Assembly: GCF_004769525.1 (NCBI RefSeq)
Contig: NZ_RQFT01000017.1
Location: forward strand, 1-64,000
Direction of reading: 5' to 3'
DNA from: Leptospira bouyouniensis
Lineage (GTDB): Bacteria > Spirochaetota > Leptospiria > Leptospirales > Leptospiraceae
DNA: 64,000 nt
Shown here in pieces: positions 17,598 to 28,220 of this stretch (the stretch's first letter is position 1; each line of letters opens with the position of its first letter). A program made the translations under genes and the position numbers. Below the pieces are notes generated by a model. It did not search any database. It saw only the letters and a program-made list of their open reading frames with translations, and had not been told where the DNA came from.

Positions 17598-19508
17598 TTA
17601 GTCCCATTTTGCCAAAATTTCAATGATATCATTTCCAAACCTTTCCACTTTTGCAGGGCCCACTCCTTTGGTGGCTTCCAATTCGGATAAATTTTTTGGT
17701 TTTCTTTCGGCAATTCGTTTGAGGACAGGATTCTGAAAGACCATAAACTTTTTCCATTTGAGTTGTCGTGCTTTCCGATCCCTATAATTCATCAGTTCTT
17801 TTAAAATTTGTGAATTTAATGATGGAACTTTTTTAGGTTTAGAATTTTTGCTATCCGCCTCATTTGAGTTAGATGAAGCAGAAAGTTTTACTTTTGTTTT
17901 TGAAAAATTTGGTAAATATAACTTTGGATACTTAGCTCCTGCGACCAAAACTTTTTTTTCTTCTACCCAGGTTTCTAATTTGGCAACAACTGCTTCTTCT
18001 GGGATCCCTTCCAATTTTCCATGGAATGGATTTCGTTCCATTCGATAACGAAGGACATCTTTTGTTCGTTTGCCAACTAATGTTTTTGCAATGATGTTTT
18101 TACCAAAAACTGCAGGGTGTTCCTTTAAAAAATTTTGAATGGTTTCTTCTTCCCATTCTGAAAGTGGGTGTTCTCTTTTTTCATTTTTTTTCTGGAGTTT
18201 TACTTTTTCCGAAGTTATGAATTTGTTTCGATTAACACTAACGCCTGTTTCTGTACAGATATCACATTTCCCACAAGGCGAAATGGTTTCCCCAAAATAG
18301 GAACATAGTTGTACCTGCCTACAAATTTCATTGTTAGCATACTCTTTTATATATTTGAGTAAAGTATCCCCACCTTTGAAGTTTGTTTCTTTTGACAACA
18401 TAAACATTTGGGTTGCAACATCACCTGATTTGTAAAATAATACACATTCAGAGTTTTGGTTATCACGACCAGCACGTCCAGCCTCTTGGTAATATGCTTC
18501 TAATGAAGCTGGGACTTGGTAATGAACCACCAAACGTACATCAGGTTGATCCATTCCCATCCCAAAGGCATTTGTTGCCACAAGAATAGGAACTTTCCCC
18601 GAAGTGTATGCATTTTGTGTACGTTCCCGAATGCCATCTGTTCGGCCTGCATGGTATTTCCCTACTGAAAATCCAAAATCTTTTAAAAGTTCGTACACTT
18701 CGTCCGTTTTTTTTCGTGTGGCACAATAAACAATGGCTCGACCAGGAAACTTGGTTCCATCTTTCCATGGTTCTAGAAGTTCCATGAGACGGTCGACTTT
18801 CTCTCTTTCTTGGCTTGGGTATTCCACACTGAATTTGAGATTGGGTCGAAAAAATGTCGAAAGTACAACGTTTGGTGATCGCATTCCCAAAGAAGCTTGT
18901 ACATCGGTTTGTACTTTTTCCGTTGCCGTGGCAGTCAGTGCTAAAATTGGGAAATGGGGATTGGGATGTTTTTCTCGTAAAACATGGATTTGGCGGTATT
19001 CCGGCCGAAAATCATGACCCCATTGTGAAACACAATGGGCTTCATCCACTACCAAAGCGAACAAATTCATTTCGCGTAAAATTCTTAGAAAACCGTTGGA
19101 TAGGGCTCTTTCGGGAGAAACGAGTAAAACACGAATCTCTCCTCTTACCGCTTGGGAGAGGATGGTCATTTGTTCCACTTCGTCTTGTGTAGAATTACAA
19201 AATGCAGCTGGAATTCCTTTGGCAAGTAAACTTTCGGTTTGGTCTTTCATCAGTGCGATGAGCGGAGAAATAACGAGCGTTAGTTTGTCTTTTTGGATTG
19301 CTGCAGGTAATTGGTATATAAGGGATTTTCCCGCACCTGTAGGCAAAATTGCAAGAGTGTCCCGACCATCCAAGACAGATGTAATGGCATCCCTTTGGCC
19401 TGGGCGAAATTCAGAAAAACCGAATTTGGTTTTGAGTTCCGAGAGTAGATCCAAAGTAACTCTTAGATTTTTGGTAAATAGGAACGGGTCAACGATAAGA
19501 TTCTCCAT
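17598..19508 (-). CDS. recQ: ATP-dependent DNA helicase RecQ
   Basis: 636 residues. The superfamily 2 helicase core (~25-350) has [12 protein letters not shown] (Walker A), [19 protein letters not shown] (DEAH plus aromatic loop) and [10 protein letters not shown] (motif VI). A zinc site with four cysteines follows ([10 protein letters not shown], then CGKCDIC), then a winged-helix-like region and a C-terminal HRDC domain ending in [20 protein letters not shown]. It unwinds 3'-5' in recombination repair. It is divergent from the MBOAT gene with 59 bases between. Confidence 0.96.
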   Translation of the reverse strand: MENLIVDPFLFTKNLRVTLDLLSELKTKFGFSEFRPGQRDAITSVLDGRDTLAILPTGAGKSLIYQLPAAIQKDKLTLVISPLIALMKDQTESLLAKGIPAAFCNSTQDEVEQMTILSQAVRGEIRVLLVSPERALSNGFLRILREMNLFALVVDEAHCVSQWGHDFRPEYRQIHVLREKHPNPHFPILALTATATEKVQTDVQASLGMRSPNVVLSTFFRPNLKFSVEYPSQEREKVDRLMELLEPWKDGTKFPGRAIVYCATRKKTDEVYELLKDFGFSVGKYHAGRTDGIRERTQNAYTSGKVPILVATNAFGMGMDQPDVRLVVHYQVPASLEAYYQEAGRAGRDNQNSECVLFYKSGDVATQMFMLSKETNFKGGDTLLKYIKEYANNEICRQVQLCSYFGETISPCGKCDICTETGVSVNRNKFITSEKVKLQKKNEKREHPLSEWEEETIQNFLKEHPAVFGKNIIAKTLVGKRTKDVLRYRMERNPFHGKLEGIPEEAVVAKLETWVEEKKVLVAGAKYPKLYLPNFSKTKVKLSASSNSNEADSKNSKPKKVPSLNSQILKELMNYRDRKARQLKWKKFMVFQNPVLKRIAERKPKNLSELEATKGVGPAKVERFGNDIIEILAKWD

Positions 19509-19567
19509 TTTTCTTGCATTTTTGAATTTTACAGAATCTACTAACCTAGAAATTGTAACGAAGACCG

Positions 19568-21124
19568 ATGCTTTTTAATACCTTTGTCTTTTTTCTATTC
19601 TTTATTGTCGTGTATTCGGTCTTTTTAGGCTTTGGATGGTTTGCCAAAAAACAGAAATGGGCATATCGTGCGCAAAACATTTGGTTACTTTTTGCTTCTT
19701 ATTTTTTCTACGGATGGTGGGAGTGGTTCTTCCTAACCCTTATCTTAGTCAGTACGATCATCGACTATGTAGCAGCCAGATTCATTGAATCCTCCGAACA
19801 CCAATTCCGAAGAAGGATTTATCTATCAGTTTCCATTTTTGCTAATTTGGGCCTTCTTTTTACAATGAAATACTATGATTTTTTTGCAGTGAATCTCATC
19901 GATTCCTGGAACCAAATCGCCATATGGCTTGGTAGCACACCCGCAACCGATTCGAGTACATACCTTTTGAAAAACATTGTACTCCCTGTTGGGATTAGTT
20001 TTTATACCTTCCAAACCATGTCGTATACGATCGATGTGTATAGAAAACAAATCAAAGCAGAACGTGATTTTTTTGATTTTGCATTGTTTGTCAATTTTTT
20101 CCCACAACTTGTGGCAGGGCCCATCGAAAGAGCACAAGATTTACTCCCTCAGTTGAAACGACCAAAGTTCCCGACTATGGATGGTGTACAAAAAGGTTTG
20201 TACGACATCTTACTTGGTTACTTTATGAAAGTATATGTAGCTGATAATTTAGCAACATATGTTGACCAAGTTTTTTTTGCAGGGAAATCATTTTATGTTC
20301 AAAATCCCGAAATCATCCAAGCAATGGATGGCTCACAAGTGTTTGTGGGTGGGTTTTTATTTTTGACACAAATCTATTGTGACTTTGCAGGTTATTCCTT
20401 TATTGCACTAGGAATTTCAAGATTACTTGGTGTGACACTCACAGTCAATTTTGATAGCCCCGAGTTTTCTAAAACTCCGACTGAGTTTTGGAATCGGTGG
20501 CATGTAACATTGAATCGATGGTTTCGTGATTATATTTATATCTCTCTTGGAGGCAGTAAGTACGGAAAGTTCGCTCAATACAGAAATTTATGTATCATAT
20601 TTTTCTTATCAGGGCTTTGGCATGGTGCCAATTGGACATTCATCACTTGGGGTTGTTTACAAGGTGTTTATACAATCATCTACCTAGTGGGTTTTTCCAA
20701 TAAGAAGGATGATTTGGGTGTGAATTCAAATGAATCTTCTTCTTCCATTACTTCAAAGTTTTCAGCAATTCTTTCTGGAACTTTTAGTCGTATCTTAGTC
20801 TATTCACTTGTTTCGTTTAGTGCCGTTGCTTTCCGATCGTATGATGCTAATATGATGGTCGTTTATCTCCAAAAATTTCTTTCTTTTTGGACTTGGGATT
20901 TGTCACCGAACAATAATGTAAAAAATATGTTTGGGTTATGGGAAGAGTATTTTAAAATATTCCTACCTCTTCTAGTCATAGATGGGATCACTTATTTCAA
21001 AAAAGAAAGGTATTGGATATTTTTGACTCATCCCATTATCCAAACTTTTGTATTATCGTTTATGGCGTTTCTTATCCTCACAAGAGGTGTATTTGGAAAA
21101 GAGGTAATTTACTTTGCGTTCTAA
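19568..21124 (+). CDS. MBOAT-family membrane O-acyltransferase (AlgI type)
   Basis: 518 residues with about 10-12 membrane segments. The MBOAT catalytic histidine lies in [16 protein letters not shown], and the other AlgI-like stretch is [20 protein letters not shown]. AlgI-type proteins carry acetyl groups across the inner membrane for O-acetylation of exported polysaccharide. The next gene encodes an SGNH-like protein, the usual partner of AlgI homologues. The polysaccharide acted on is not evident. Confidence 0.93.
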   Translation: MLFNTFVFFLFFIVVYSVFLGFGWFAKKQKWAYRAQNIWLLFASYFFYGWWEWFFLTLILVSTIIDYVAARFIESSEHQFRRRIYLSVSIFANLGLLFTMKYYDFFAVNLIDSWNQIAIWLGSTPATDSSTYLLKNIVLPVGISFYTFQTMSYTIDVYRKQIKAERDFFDFALFVNFFPQLVAGPIERAQDLLPQLKRPKFPTMDGVQKGLYDILLGYFMKVYVADNLATYVDQVFFAGKSFYVQNPEIIQAMDGSQVFVGGFLFLTQIYCDFAGYSFIALGISRLLGVTLTVNFDSPEFSKTPTEFWNRWHVTLNRWFRDYIYISLGGSKYGKFAQYRNLCIIFFLSGLWHGANWTFITWGCLQGVYTIIYLVGFSNKKDDLGVNSNESSSSITSKFSAILSGTFSRILVYSLVSFSAVAFRSYDANMMVVYLQKFLSFWTWDLSPNNNVKNMFGLWEEYFKIFLPLLVIDGITYFKKERYWIFLTHPIIQTFVLSFMAFLILTRGVFGKEVIYFAF

Positions 21125-22391
21125 ATTTTTAGGCATTGGACTAACCCTATTATTCTTTTTGGTATTAGAAATCGTTGTTCGATTGACTGGTATCCACTAC
21201 CTTGAACAACCAGAAATCTTTTTTGTAAATCTCAAAAAAAACTTTGTAGAATCAGGTAAAGGTGACGCCGACATACTCGTATTAGGTGATTCTCGTTCCA
21301 TGGCCCTCTCTGGATATGCAAAGGACCAAAACACAGAATATTCTGTTTATAACCATAGTTTGCCAGCAATGGGACCAAAATACTATCGTTTCTTTTTAGA
21401 TAAATATTTATCAAAAGGAAACAAAAAACCAAAAATGGTACTTTTTGCCGCCTCGCCAAAGTTATATGCAACTGGATACGGACCTCCTTTGTATGATCCA
21501 GATGCAAAAGTTGTCAAAGAAAACGAAACAATTGGAACATACTTAGAAAGAAGATGGAACGAAGGAATTGAAAAAAACTTTTTTCGTACACCTTCAAAAC
21601 CGAATGTCATCAGTTATAGTGGAAAACAAGAAGACGCTAACCAAATCCTATGGGAATTTTTTGGCCATAGGTATCTCCATCAATTTACATTTTCAGAACT
21701 TTCAAAACAATATACTGGTATTGAACGTTTGTTTATTTTATCTAAGGCAACTCCACTTTTATATGATTCTTACAGGTTCCATGGTGCCATACGAAATGCA
21801 TTAAGCCTTTCGAACTGGAAGGTAGACAAACAATACAAAGAAAAATCTATTTTCTGTGAATCATGTGAAAACATTGAAGCTGGATTATGCAAACCATCAG
21901 CTTCACAATTGGAAGACAATCTCACAATCGAAGACCAAATCAATCGACATTTTGGAAAATACAATATCTCTAATCGATTGAAACCAGAGTTGGTTTTATT
22001 TTCAAAACAACTGATTCGAAAAGAATTGGATGAAGAATTAAAACATCCCAATTTGAATTTTGATTCCAATCCAGATTTTGTCGTATTGGAAGATCTGATC
22101 GCCTACACCAAAGAAAAGGGAATTCCATTTGGTATGGTGTATATGCCTTGGATGAAGGAACGCCAAGAATCTCCTGAATCAAAGGCATTACTATCCAAGT
22201 TAATTATTTTTTTCCAAAACCACCCCGATACCAAACTCTTTTTCTTTCCTGATTTTTCCTACCCTTCAGAGCGTTTTGTAGATAATATCCATTACGATTG
22301 CCGAGGGGAAAAACGGGTAAACGAAGAATTCCGCCAATTTGTCCTCCCACAGGTCTTTCGTTTTTTAGATTCCAAACAAAAATCCAATTGA
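21114..22391 (+). CDS. DUF1574-like SGNH-fold protein, probable partner of the MBOAT
   Basis: 425 residues. An N-terminal signal anchor precedes a periplasmic domain with SGNH-hydrolase features: block I ILVLGDSRSM and, near the end, a DxxH pair in VDNIHYDCRG. This matches the Leptospira family known as DUF1574, which resembles AlgJ/AlgX-like transferases. It probably moves acetyl from the MBOAT to a glycan. The start is TTG at 21114 with GAGGT nine bases upstream; it overlaps the MBOAT stop by 11 bases, so the two are translationally coupled. Confidence 0.82.
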   Translation: MRSKFLGIGLTLLFFLVLEIVVRLTGIHYLEQPEIFFVNLKKNFVESGKGDADILVLGDSRSMALSGYAKDQNTEYSVYNHSLPAMGPKYYRFFLDKYLSKGNKKPKMVLFAASPKLYATGYGPPLYDPDAKVVKENETIGTYLERRWNEGIEKNFFRTPSKPNVISYSGKQEDANQILWEFFGHRYLHQFTFSELSKQYTGIERLFILSKATPLLYDSYRFHGAIRNALSLSNWKVDKQYKEKSIFCESCENIEAGLCKPSASQLEDNLTIEDQINRHFGKYNISNRLKPELVLFSKQLIRKELDEELKHPNLNFDSNPDFVVLEDLIAYTKEKGIPFGMVYMPWMKERQESPESKALLSKLIIFFQNHPDTKLFFFPDFSYPSERFVDNIHYDCRGEKRVNEEFRQFVLPQVFRFLDSKQKSN

Positions 22392-22450
22392 TTTCCGATT
22401 TCTGGTACTGGAGAATGAGGCACTCCATTCGGACAAGAGGAAACCCAATC

Positions 22451-24154
22451 ATGTTTTCGTTACGAAACATATTTGTTTGTATTCTAACTGCCTATCTCAT
22501 CGGTTTACCGGTGTTTGCGCAGAACCGTTATGCGTTGTTCATAGGAACGAACTACAAAGGGAACACGGCAAAGATCCCCGAGTTGAATCTCTGTGAAGCA
22601 GATGCGAATTTTTTAAAAGAGAAGATCCAAAAAAAAGGAAACTTCAAGGATATCAAAGTCCTGTTAGGTTCCATGGTGACTCGAGACAATGTCAAAAACG
22701 CTATCTCTCAATTGGGAAAAGTGGTTGGGAAAGAAGATTCCGTCTTTTTGTATTTCTCAGGGCATGGAATGTACATGAAAGATGCGAAAGCCAAAAATGG
22801 AATGCGTAACTATTTAATTTGTTACGATCGCCCGCATATTTCTGATGAAGAACTCAATGAATTTTTAACCGAAATCAAATCTCCAAAAACAGTCCTTGTG
22901 ATGGATTGTTGTTATTCTGGGGGGATTGCTAAAAAAGGAAAAAACACTCGTGGTGCCGCAGAGATCCCAATTGCCCAAGGCAATGATGGGGTTGTCCGTC
23001 AAAATGCTGAAGATTATTTTTTCCAAGACAAAGCAGTGATCTCTTCATCGGATGATGACCAAACTTCCATTGAAGTCGGAGGCACCATCAACCATGGTAT
23101 CTTCACTTATAACTTTGGAAATGCATTGGAAAAAGCAGACCTTAACAAAGACAGCGTTGTCACTGCTTTGGAAGCCTTCTTTGTGGCAAAAGAGGAAACG
23201 GTAAAGATGGCCCGCCAATTCAGCCACGAACAAACCCCACAAGTCTCAGGGAATGCGGCTGGGATTTTCCTTTCTGGAGCACCGAAGCCACAAACACCTC
23301 CACCCAAACCACCAAATGTTGTTGTGAATGTTCCCATCACACCTGTAGAAACAACCACACCAAACAACCAAACAACAACCCCTGTGGCACCAGAGCCGGA
23401 ACCAACTCCGGCCAACGAAACAACGGTTGTGATCCCACCAATCACAGAAGTGGAACCACCGGCTCCACCATCTGTTTCGACTGGGAATATCCTGATCCGT
23501 ACGTCGATCATCCGAGATAAATCTTACGGAGGAGCTGCCACAAAATCTCCTTATGACCTCCTCAACAAACAAGGCAAACTGAGATCCTCAACTCCAGAAG
23601 ACAAAGTGCGTGCGATCAAAGTCCTCGTCGATGACCAGGAATACAAAGCGCAAGTCACAACCGAAAAATCAAAAATTTGGGGTTCTATCACTAAAAATGG
23701 AACGTTAATCCCTGGTGATATTTACAATGTCAAAATTGACAATTTACCAGCAGGTGTTCACCAGATAGAGATTCGTGCGGACAATTATCCGATCTACAAA
23801 ACAGCCACCGCTGTGATTCCAAAACAAACCGTGACCGTCGATGCGATGAGTTCGATGGATGGATTTGGTGCGATTCGTGGGCGAGTGTTTTTCAAAACAT
23901 TGGATAACCCCATCGAAAAACACCCTATTTATATGCCAACAGTGGTATCAACAAACCAAATCTTTAAGGTCACAACTGACAAAGACGGATACTTTTGGTT
24001 TACCAACCTAAAACCAGGGAAATACGAAATCAGAGCGAGTTTTATGGAAGAAATGAAACTCGAAAACTCGGAGATTGTCGTGAAACCTGGGGAAGTGACA
24101 ACGGTAGAAATCATCCTCAATAAAAAATTGAGTTATACCAAAACCAAATACTAA
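22451..24154 (+). CDS. Exported caspase-like peptidase (C14, metacaspase type) with repeat-rich C-terminus
   Basis: 567 residues from the ATG at 22451, which has AGAGGA upstream. A signal peptide ends near LPVFAQ. A caspase-fold domain follows (~22-290) with the His-Cys dyad in YFSGHGM and VMDCCYSGG. A Pro/Thr-rich linker (~295-365) leads to two beta-rich modules; the last (VFFKTLDNPIEKHPIYMPT to the end) looks like a carboxypeptidase-regulatory or PEGA-type fold. Such peptidases cleave after Arg/Lys in many metacaspases. The target is unknown. It lies 59 bases after the DUF1574 gene and ends before tandem terminators. Confidence 0.85.
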   Translation: MFSLRNIFVCILTAYLIGLPVFAQNRYALFIGTNYKGNTAKIPELNLCEADANFLKEKIQKKGNFKDIKVLLGSMVTRDNVKNAISQLGKVVGKEDSVFLYFSGHGMYMKDAKAKNGMRNYLICYDRPHISDEELNEFLTEIKSPKTVLVMDCCYSGGIAKKGKNTRGAAEIPIAQGNDGVVRQNAEDYFFQDKAVISSSDDDQTSIEVGGTINHGIFTYNFGNALEKADLNKDSVVTALEAFFVAKEETVKMARQFSHEQTPQVSGNAAGIFLSGAPKPQTPPPKPPNVVVNVPITPVETTTPNNQTTTPVAPEPEPTPANETTVVIPPITEVEPPAPPSVSTGNILIRTSIIRDKSYGGAATKSPYDLLNKQGKLRSSTPEDKVRAIKVLVDDQEYKAQVTTEKSKIWGSITKNGTLIPGDIYNVKIDNLPAGVHQIEIRADNYPIYKTATAVIPKQTVTVDAMSSMDGFGAIRGRVFFKTLDNPIEKHPIYMPTVVSTNQIFKVTTDKDGYFWFTNLKPGKYEIRASFMEEMKLENSEIVVKPGEVTTVEIILNKKLSYTKTKY

Positions 24155-24176
24155 CCATAATCCATTTGGCTCTAGG

Positions 24177-24231
24177 GTCCAATTGCCCCATTGGACTTTT
24201 CCAAGACAGAGACCCTCTCCGGAGGGTTTTT
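24177..24231 (+). terminator. Tandem intrinsic terminators after the caspase gene
   Basis: First hairpin: GTCCAAT (24177-24183) pairs with ATTGGAC (24190-24196) and is followed by TTTT. Second: ACCCTC (24212-24217) pairs with GAGGGT (24222-24227) through a TCCG loop, followed by four or five T. Two in a row insulate the 19568-24154 message from the region beyond. Confidence 0.8.
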
Positions 24232-24341
24232 GATTTGGAATTTGGACAAAACATATGAAAAACCCTTTTTGGCGGAATGAATCAATTTCCTTGTGGCAAA
24301 CTTTCTTGGTTTACCTCTTAAAACTAATACCTACTAACAAA

Positions 24342-24475
24342 GATTAATATAATCAAAACCGAAAAAAAGATTAAAATTAATCCAGGAATGATTAAAATTA
24401 ATCTAAAAAGCAATAAATTTCCGATATTAAGGACTAATCTAAGTTTTTTTCCACTTTTTCCGATTGAATTTAATC
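24342..24475. repeat. Array of four GATTAA-N2-TTAATC-like dyads
   Basis: GATTAATATAATC at 24342-24354, two identical GATTAAAATTAATC at 24369-24382 and 24390-24403, and GATTGAATTTAATC at 24462-24475. The identical pair starts 21 bases apart, two helical turns. All read GATT(A/G)A...TTAATC or a shortened form. This looks like a cluster of sites for a dimeric DNA-binding protein in front of the 24552 gene; the AT-richness means chance must be weighed. Confidence 0.5.
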
Positions 24476-24551
24476 CCTATTTTCGGAATTCTATAGTCAT
24501 AAAAGAAAAAGGGAATCGGAAACAGAGGTTCCCAGATCTAGAGAGGATCAC

Positions 24552-24917
24552 ATGAAAACAACAAAAATAATCGCAACAGGGATCTTGGCAATGGGACTTG
24601 CAACAGCAAATCTTCATGCGTTAGACACAAACGACAGATTGGAACTTTTGGAGTCTGCTATGATTGAACAAGCAACCACTCCAGCGCAAAAATCTGCAGT
24701 TTCAGAATACCTTGCGAATGTTGCAAAAGAAAAAACAGAATTGGCCCAAGCCCTTCGTGAAAGAGCTGGTTCAACTCGTGGTGGTAAAGCTCTTAGCCAA
24801 ATGAACGAGAAGAAGGAACTCCTTCGCCGTGCTGAGGCTCTTGAAAAAGAAGCTAAAAAATACCAAACTGTCTCTATGGACCTTCATTCAGAGTCCATGC
24901 AGGTAGCACAAAACTAA
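24552..24917 (+). CDS. Small exported coiled-coil protein, unknown function
   Basis: 121 residues. A signal peptide (MKTTKIIATGILAMGLATAN, cut near LHA-LD) precedes a charged helical region rich in Ala, Glu, Lys and Leu with heptad-like spacing (EKKELLRRAEALEKEAKK). It has no cysteine or known motif. AGAGG precedes the start. It has its own promoter region with a dyad array and a strong terminator, so it is a monocistronic, probably regulated and perhaps abundant periplasmic protein. I do not recognise the family. Confidence 0.75.
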   Translation: MKTTKIIATGILAMGLATANLHALDTNDRLELLESAMIEQATTPAQKSAVSEYLANVAKEKTELAQALRERAGSTRGGKALSQMNEKKELLRRAEALEKEAKKYQTVSMDLHSESMQVAQN

Positions 24918-24946
24918 GCACTCAATTTTAACTTGAGTCTCGCGAG

Positions 24947-24974
24947 AAAGGTCAGGTTCGCCTGGCCTTTTTTT
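24947..24974 (+). terminator. Strong intrinsic terminator with TTCG loop
   Basis: AAAGGTCAGG (24947-24956) pairs with CCTGGCCTTT (24961-24970) with one G-T pair, around a TTCG tetraloop, and a run of T continues to 24974. It follows the 24552-24917 gene and precedes ftsQ. Confidence 0.9.
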
Positions 24975-25029
24975 ATGCCCTTTTGATAAATGCTTTCCAA
25001 ACAACCTGAGTATGTGACATAATCAATAT

Positions 25030-25761
25030 ATGGTTGACACCCCCCAAGAAATCAAAGAAAAACGATTTGGGCGTGTGATTCCGATCCTTCTTGTCCTTTC
25101 AGGGCTTTTGGCTCTTGGACTTATTTTTCGATGGGGAAGGCCTGTCAAACCTGTGGAACGTTTGGAATGGGAAGGATTACAATACCTTTCTCCTCCAGAT
25201 CTTTTGGACTACTTAGGGACAGATAGAGAATCACCAAACATGGGTGAGTGGAAAGATTGGGAAAAAAAACTCTCAAACCATCCTCGTGTGAATAAAGTTC
25301 GAATCACAAGGGATCCAGATGGATTTTTATTGATTCATATAGAGGAGAAAGTCGCAGAATTTGTCATACATGTAGGAAGTTCTCTTTATGAAGTGGATGA
25401 AAGTTTAGAAATTTTATCCCGTGACCAAGTCCTGAATACTCACTTAATCGTGGTAAGTGGACCATTTACTGTAGGAGAACACAAACTAGAAGGCCGACAG
25501 ATTTTTGATATAACTAAAGAAATGCGATACGCCCTTTCCCTTTACCCAGCATTATCCACTCGAATCTCCGAACTTGTCGCTGAACGTGACGGTAATTATA
25601 CTATGTTTTTAAAATCACCAAAACCTATGAAAGTTTTTTTAGGTGATAAATTAGAACTCAATAGCTTCCGCAAATTGTATGCATCACTTGCCTACATGGA
25701 ATCAGAATCTATCAAAGCTGTAACAATTGATTTGAGGGGAGAAGACGCCGTTTACCATTAG
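25030..25761 (+). CDS. ftsQ: Cell division protein FtsQ/DivIB-like
   Basis: 243 residues. A short cytoplasmic tail, one membrane segment (~16-35, [17 protein letters not shown]) and a periplasmic POTRA-like part: [19 protein letters not shown] then [20 protein letters not shown]. This layout and the position directly before ftsA identify FtsQ, which links early and late divisome proteins. Overall sequence similarity to FtsQ is weak, as is common. ftsA starts one base after its stop. Confidence 0.85.
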   Translation: MVDTPQEIKEKRFGRVIPILLVLSGLLALGLIFRWGRPVKPVERLEWEGLQYLSPPDLLDYLGTDRESPNMGEWKDWEKKLSNHPRVNKVRITRDPDGFLLIHIEEKVAEFVIHVGSSLYEVDESLEILSRDQVLNTHLIVVSGPFTVGEHKLEGRQIFDITKEMRYALSLYPALSTRISELVAERDGNYTMFLKSPKPMKVFLGDKLELNSFRKLYASLAYMESESIKAVTIDLRGEDAVYH

Positions 25762-25762
25762 T

Positions 25763-27001
25763 ATGATAGAAGATGATTCCCCCATCATAACTGCATTGGA
25801 TTTAGGTTCTTCACTCGTGAAGGTTGTCATTGGGCGACTTCTCGGAGACCATGAAATCGAAATCATTGGAACTGGTGTTTATCCATCAACAGGGATCAAA
25901 AATGGATCCATCGTGAACATTGAAACAACTACTAAGTCGATCATTGAAGCTTTTGGTGATGCGGAGCTTATGGCAGGCCAAGAGATCACTTCCGTTGTCG
26001 TAAATGTTTCTGGTAAATCTGTTCATGGTTTTAATGAAAAAGGAATCATTGCTGTTACAAATCGTGAGCGGATAGTTTCTGAAATGGATATCATGCGCGT
26101 TGTGGAAGCTGCTCAAGCTGTACATGTTCCCAATGACCAACAAGTCATCCATGTCCTCACTAAAGAATTCAAAGTTGATGACCAAGTAAACATCAAAGAT
26201 CCGATTGGTATGACCGGCGTTAGGTTAGAAGCTGAAGTTCATATTGTATCTTGCGGCAATACGGCACTAAACAATATTGATCGATGTGTGGAACAATCAG
26301 GTCTTCTACAAATGGATAAAGTACTGTCGAGTTTGGCTTCCTCTGAAGCCATTTTAACTGCTGGTGAAAAAGATTTAGGTACTGCGGTTGTTGATATTGG
26401 CGCAGGGATTTGTGACATCATAATTTATGTAGATGGGGGAATCGCATTTTCTTCTGTTGTACCGTTTGGTGGATTCCACATTACCAGTGATATATCCATC
26501 GGTTTAAAAACGACTGTTGAAACAGCTGAGATCATTAAAAAAAGATATGGTCATACCAGAATTGATATGGTTGATCCAACAGAAAAATTTGAGATTCCAT
26601 CCATTTCGGGTAGGCCTGCCAGATCTGTGTTTCGCCAAGAACTCGTAGAAATTTTAGAACCCAGAGTTCGTGAAATCTTAGAAATGATCGACCATGAACT
26701 CATTCGTTCAGGTTATAAAGCAAGTTTGGCAGGTGGAGTGATCCTTACCGGAGGAACTTCACTATTACAAGGAATTGAGTCCACTGCTGAAGAAGTTTTG
26801 CAATTATCAGTGGGTCGTGCAAAACCTGCGGGTTTAAGTGGACTTGTGGAGCGAATTGCAAGTCCTGAATATGCAACTGCTGTTGGTCTTATTAAATATA
26901 GTTCAAAAATACAAAACTTAGAACAGAAAAACATGCATACCGTTTCCGAAGGAGAGGGATGGATGAAGAAGGTTCGTCGTTGGATGGAGAATAATCTCTG
27001 A
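25763..27001 (+). CDS. ftsA: Cell division protein FtsA
   Basis: 412 residues. An actin-fold ATPase with the phosphate-1 motif [14 protein letters not shown], the SHS2 (1C) insertion around residues 80-165, the phosphate-2 motif [14 protein letters not shown] and the adenosine motif [13 protein letters not shown]. The C-terminal amphipathic helix ([15 protein letters not shown]) would anchor FtsZ to the membrane. It lies between ftsQ (1-base gap) and ftsZ (10-base gap). Confidence 0.96.
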   Translation: MIEDDSPIITALDLGSSLVKVVIGRLLGDHEIEIIGTGVYPSTGIKNGSIVNIETTTKSIIEAFGDAELMAGQEITSVVVNVSGKSVHGFNEKGIIAVTNRERIVSEMDIMRVVEAAQAVHVPNDQQVIHVLTKEFKVDDQVNIKDPIGMTGVRLEAEVHIVSCGNTALNNIDRCVEQSGLLQMDKVLSSLASSEAILTAGEKDLGTAVVDIGAGICDIIIYVDGGIAFSSVVPFGGFHITSDISIGLKTTVETAEIIKKRYGHTRIDMVDPTEKFEIPSISGRPARSVFRQELVEILEPRVREILEMIDHELIRSGYKASLAGGVILTGGTSLLQGIESTAEEVLQLSVGRAKPAGLSGLVERIASPEYATAVGLIKYSSKIQNLEQKNMHTVSEGEGWMKKVRRWMENNL

Positions 27002-27011
27002 GGAAAAGTAT

Positions 27012-28205
27012 ATGTTATACCTAGAAGAAGAAAAAACGAGCCCAGCTATTATTAAAGTCATTGGAGTTGGTGGTGGCGGAATGAATGCCGTCACAAGAAT
27101 GGTAAATTCTAAAATGACTGGTGTTGACTTCATTGTGATGAACACCGACGAACAAGTATTACTCAAATCTCCTGTTGAAGTCAAAATCCAACTGGGTAAC
27201 AAAGTTACTCGTGGGATGGGTGCTGGTGGTGATCCAGAACTAGGACAAAAAGCTGCCATTGAAGATAAAGAACGAATTGTTTCGGCACTAAAGGGTGCTG
27301 ACATGGTATTTGTTACGGCAGGAATGGGTGGTGGTACTGGAACTGGCGCTGCTCCCATCATTGCAGCGATTGCGAAGGAACTCAAATGTTTGGTTGTAGG
27401 AGTGGTAACAGTTCCATTTTCGTTTGAAGGCAAACGCCGTGCTGAACTTGCCAAACAAGGGATCGACCAACTCCGTGCCAATGTAGACACACTCATTACG
27501 ATTCGAAATGATTCTATCTTCCAAGTGGTAGATAAAAATACACCATTTGATATGGCGTTTAGAGTGATCGACGATATCTTGTTAAATGGTGTACGCGGGA
27601 TCAGTGATATCATCAATCACCCTGGAATCATCAACGTAGATTTTGCCGATGTCAAAACGATCATGAAAGATACTGGGGATGCAATTTTAGGTGTGGGTGA
27701 AGGACGAGGTGAGACTCGTGTGAGTGAAGCTGTGGAACAAGCCATCAACAATTCTCTATTGGAAGACTCGAGTATTCAAGGTGCACAATCCCTTCTCATC
27801 AATGTAACAGGTGGAAGTGACCTCACCATCCATGAATGGAATGAAGTTTCACAAATCATCACAGCACAAGCGGATCCAAATGCCAACATCATCATTGGTT
27901 TGAATGAAGACGAGAGCCTTACGGACCAAATCCGAGTCACTGTCATTGCGACTGGATTTTCCAAAAAAGGAAAACAATACCAAAGAGAACAAAAGGTTGT
28001 GGGTTCCGAAGAAACCATCTCACCTATGGTGTACTTACGAAAACCAGAAGAAAAAGATTCTGGATTTTCTAGGGAATCAGAAGTGGTGAAAGGAATTCGC
28101 CAAACAGGCCGTAGCATTGGCGGTACACAAAAACAATCCTCCCCCTTTCAAAAATACGGAGAGGATTACGATATTCCCACTTTTCTAAGAAAGAAAAACG
28201 ATTAA
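27012..28205 (+). CDS. ftsZ: Cell division GTPase FtsZ
   Basis: 397 residues. Tubulin fold: [18 protein letters not shown], the GTP-binding signature [13 protein letters not shown], and the T7 catalytic loop [11 protein letters not shown]. The C-terminal linker ends in the conserved peptide [10 protein letters not shown], which binds FtsA. It forms the Z-ring. It is the last gene of the ftsQAZ set; the next gene is on the other strand. Confidence 0.98.
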   Translation: MLYLEEEKTSPAIIKVIGVGGGGMNAVTRMVNSKMTGVDFIVMNTDEQVLLKSPVEVKIQLGNKVTRGMGAGGDPELGQKAAIEDKERIVSALKGADMVFVTAGMGGGTGTGAAPIIAAIAKELKCLVVGVVTVPFSFEGKRRAELAKQGIDQLRANVDTLITIRNDSIFQVVDKNTPFDMAFRVIDDILLNGVRGISDIINHPGIINVDFADVKTIMKDTGDAILGVGEGRGETRVSEAVEQAINNSLLEDSSIQGAQSLLINVTGGSDLTIHEWNEVSQIITAQADPNANIIIGLNEDESLTDQIRVTVIATGFSKKGKQYQREQKVVGSEETISPMVYLRKPEEKDSGFSRESEVVKGIRQTGRSIGGTQKQSSPFQKYGEDYDIPTFLRKKND

Positions 28206-28220
28206 ATCAGCAAAAGTCTG

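Larger units (their letters stand above)
24155..24551. other. 397-base non-coding region: tandem terminators, AT-rich dyad array, promoter
   Basis: The only gap above 300 bases. The first 80 bases hold two stem-loops with T-runs. Bases 24342-24475 carry four GATTAA/TTAATC-type dyads. A plausible -10 (TATAGT, 24492-24497) follows, then AGAGG before the ATG at 24552. No credible coding frame was seen. Confidence 0.8.

Noticed and set aside
22298..22450. An N-terminal extension of the caspase-like protein starting at 22298
   Set aside because: It overlaps the DUF1574 gene by 94 bases and lacks a signal peptide at its start; the ATG at 22451 has both a ribosome site and a signal peptide.
23107..23511. 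Gly/Val/Thr-rich antisense frame across the caspase linker
   Set aside because: It is the mirror of the Pro/Thr-rich linker and has no independent support.
26918..27616. Long antisense frame of about 230 codons opposite ftsA/ftsZ
   Set aside because: Low-complexity Ser/Pro/Thr composition and full overlap with clearly real ftsZ mark it as a shadow.
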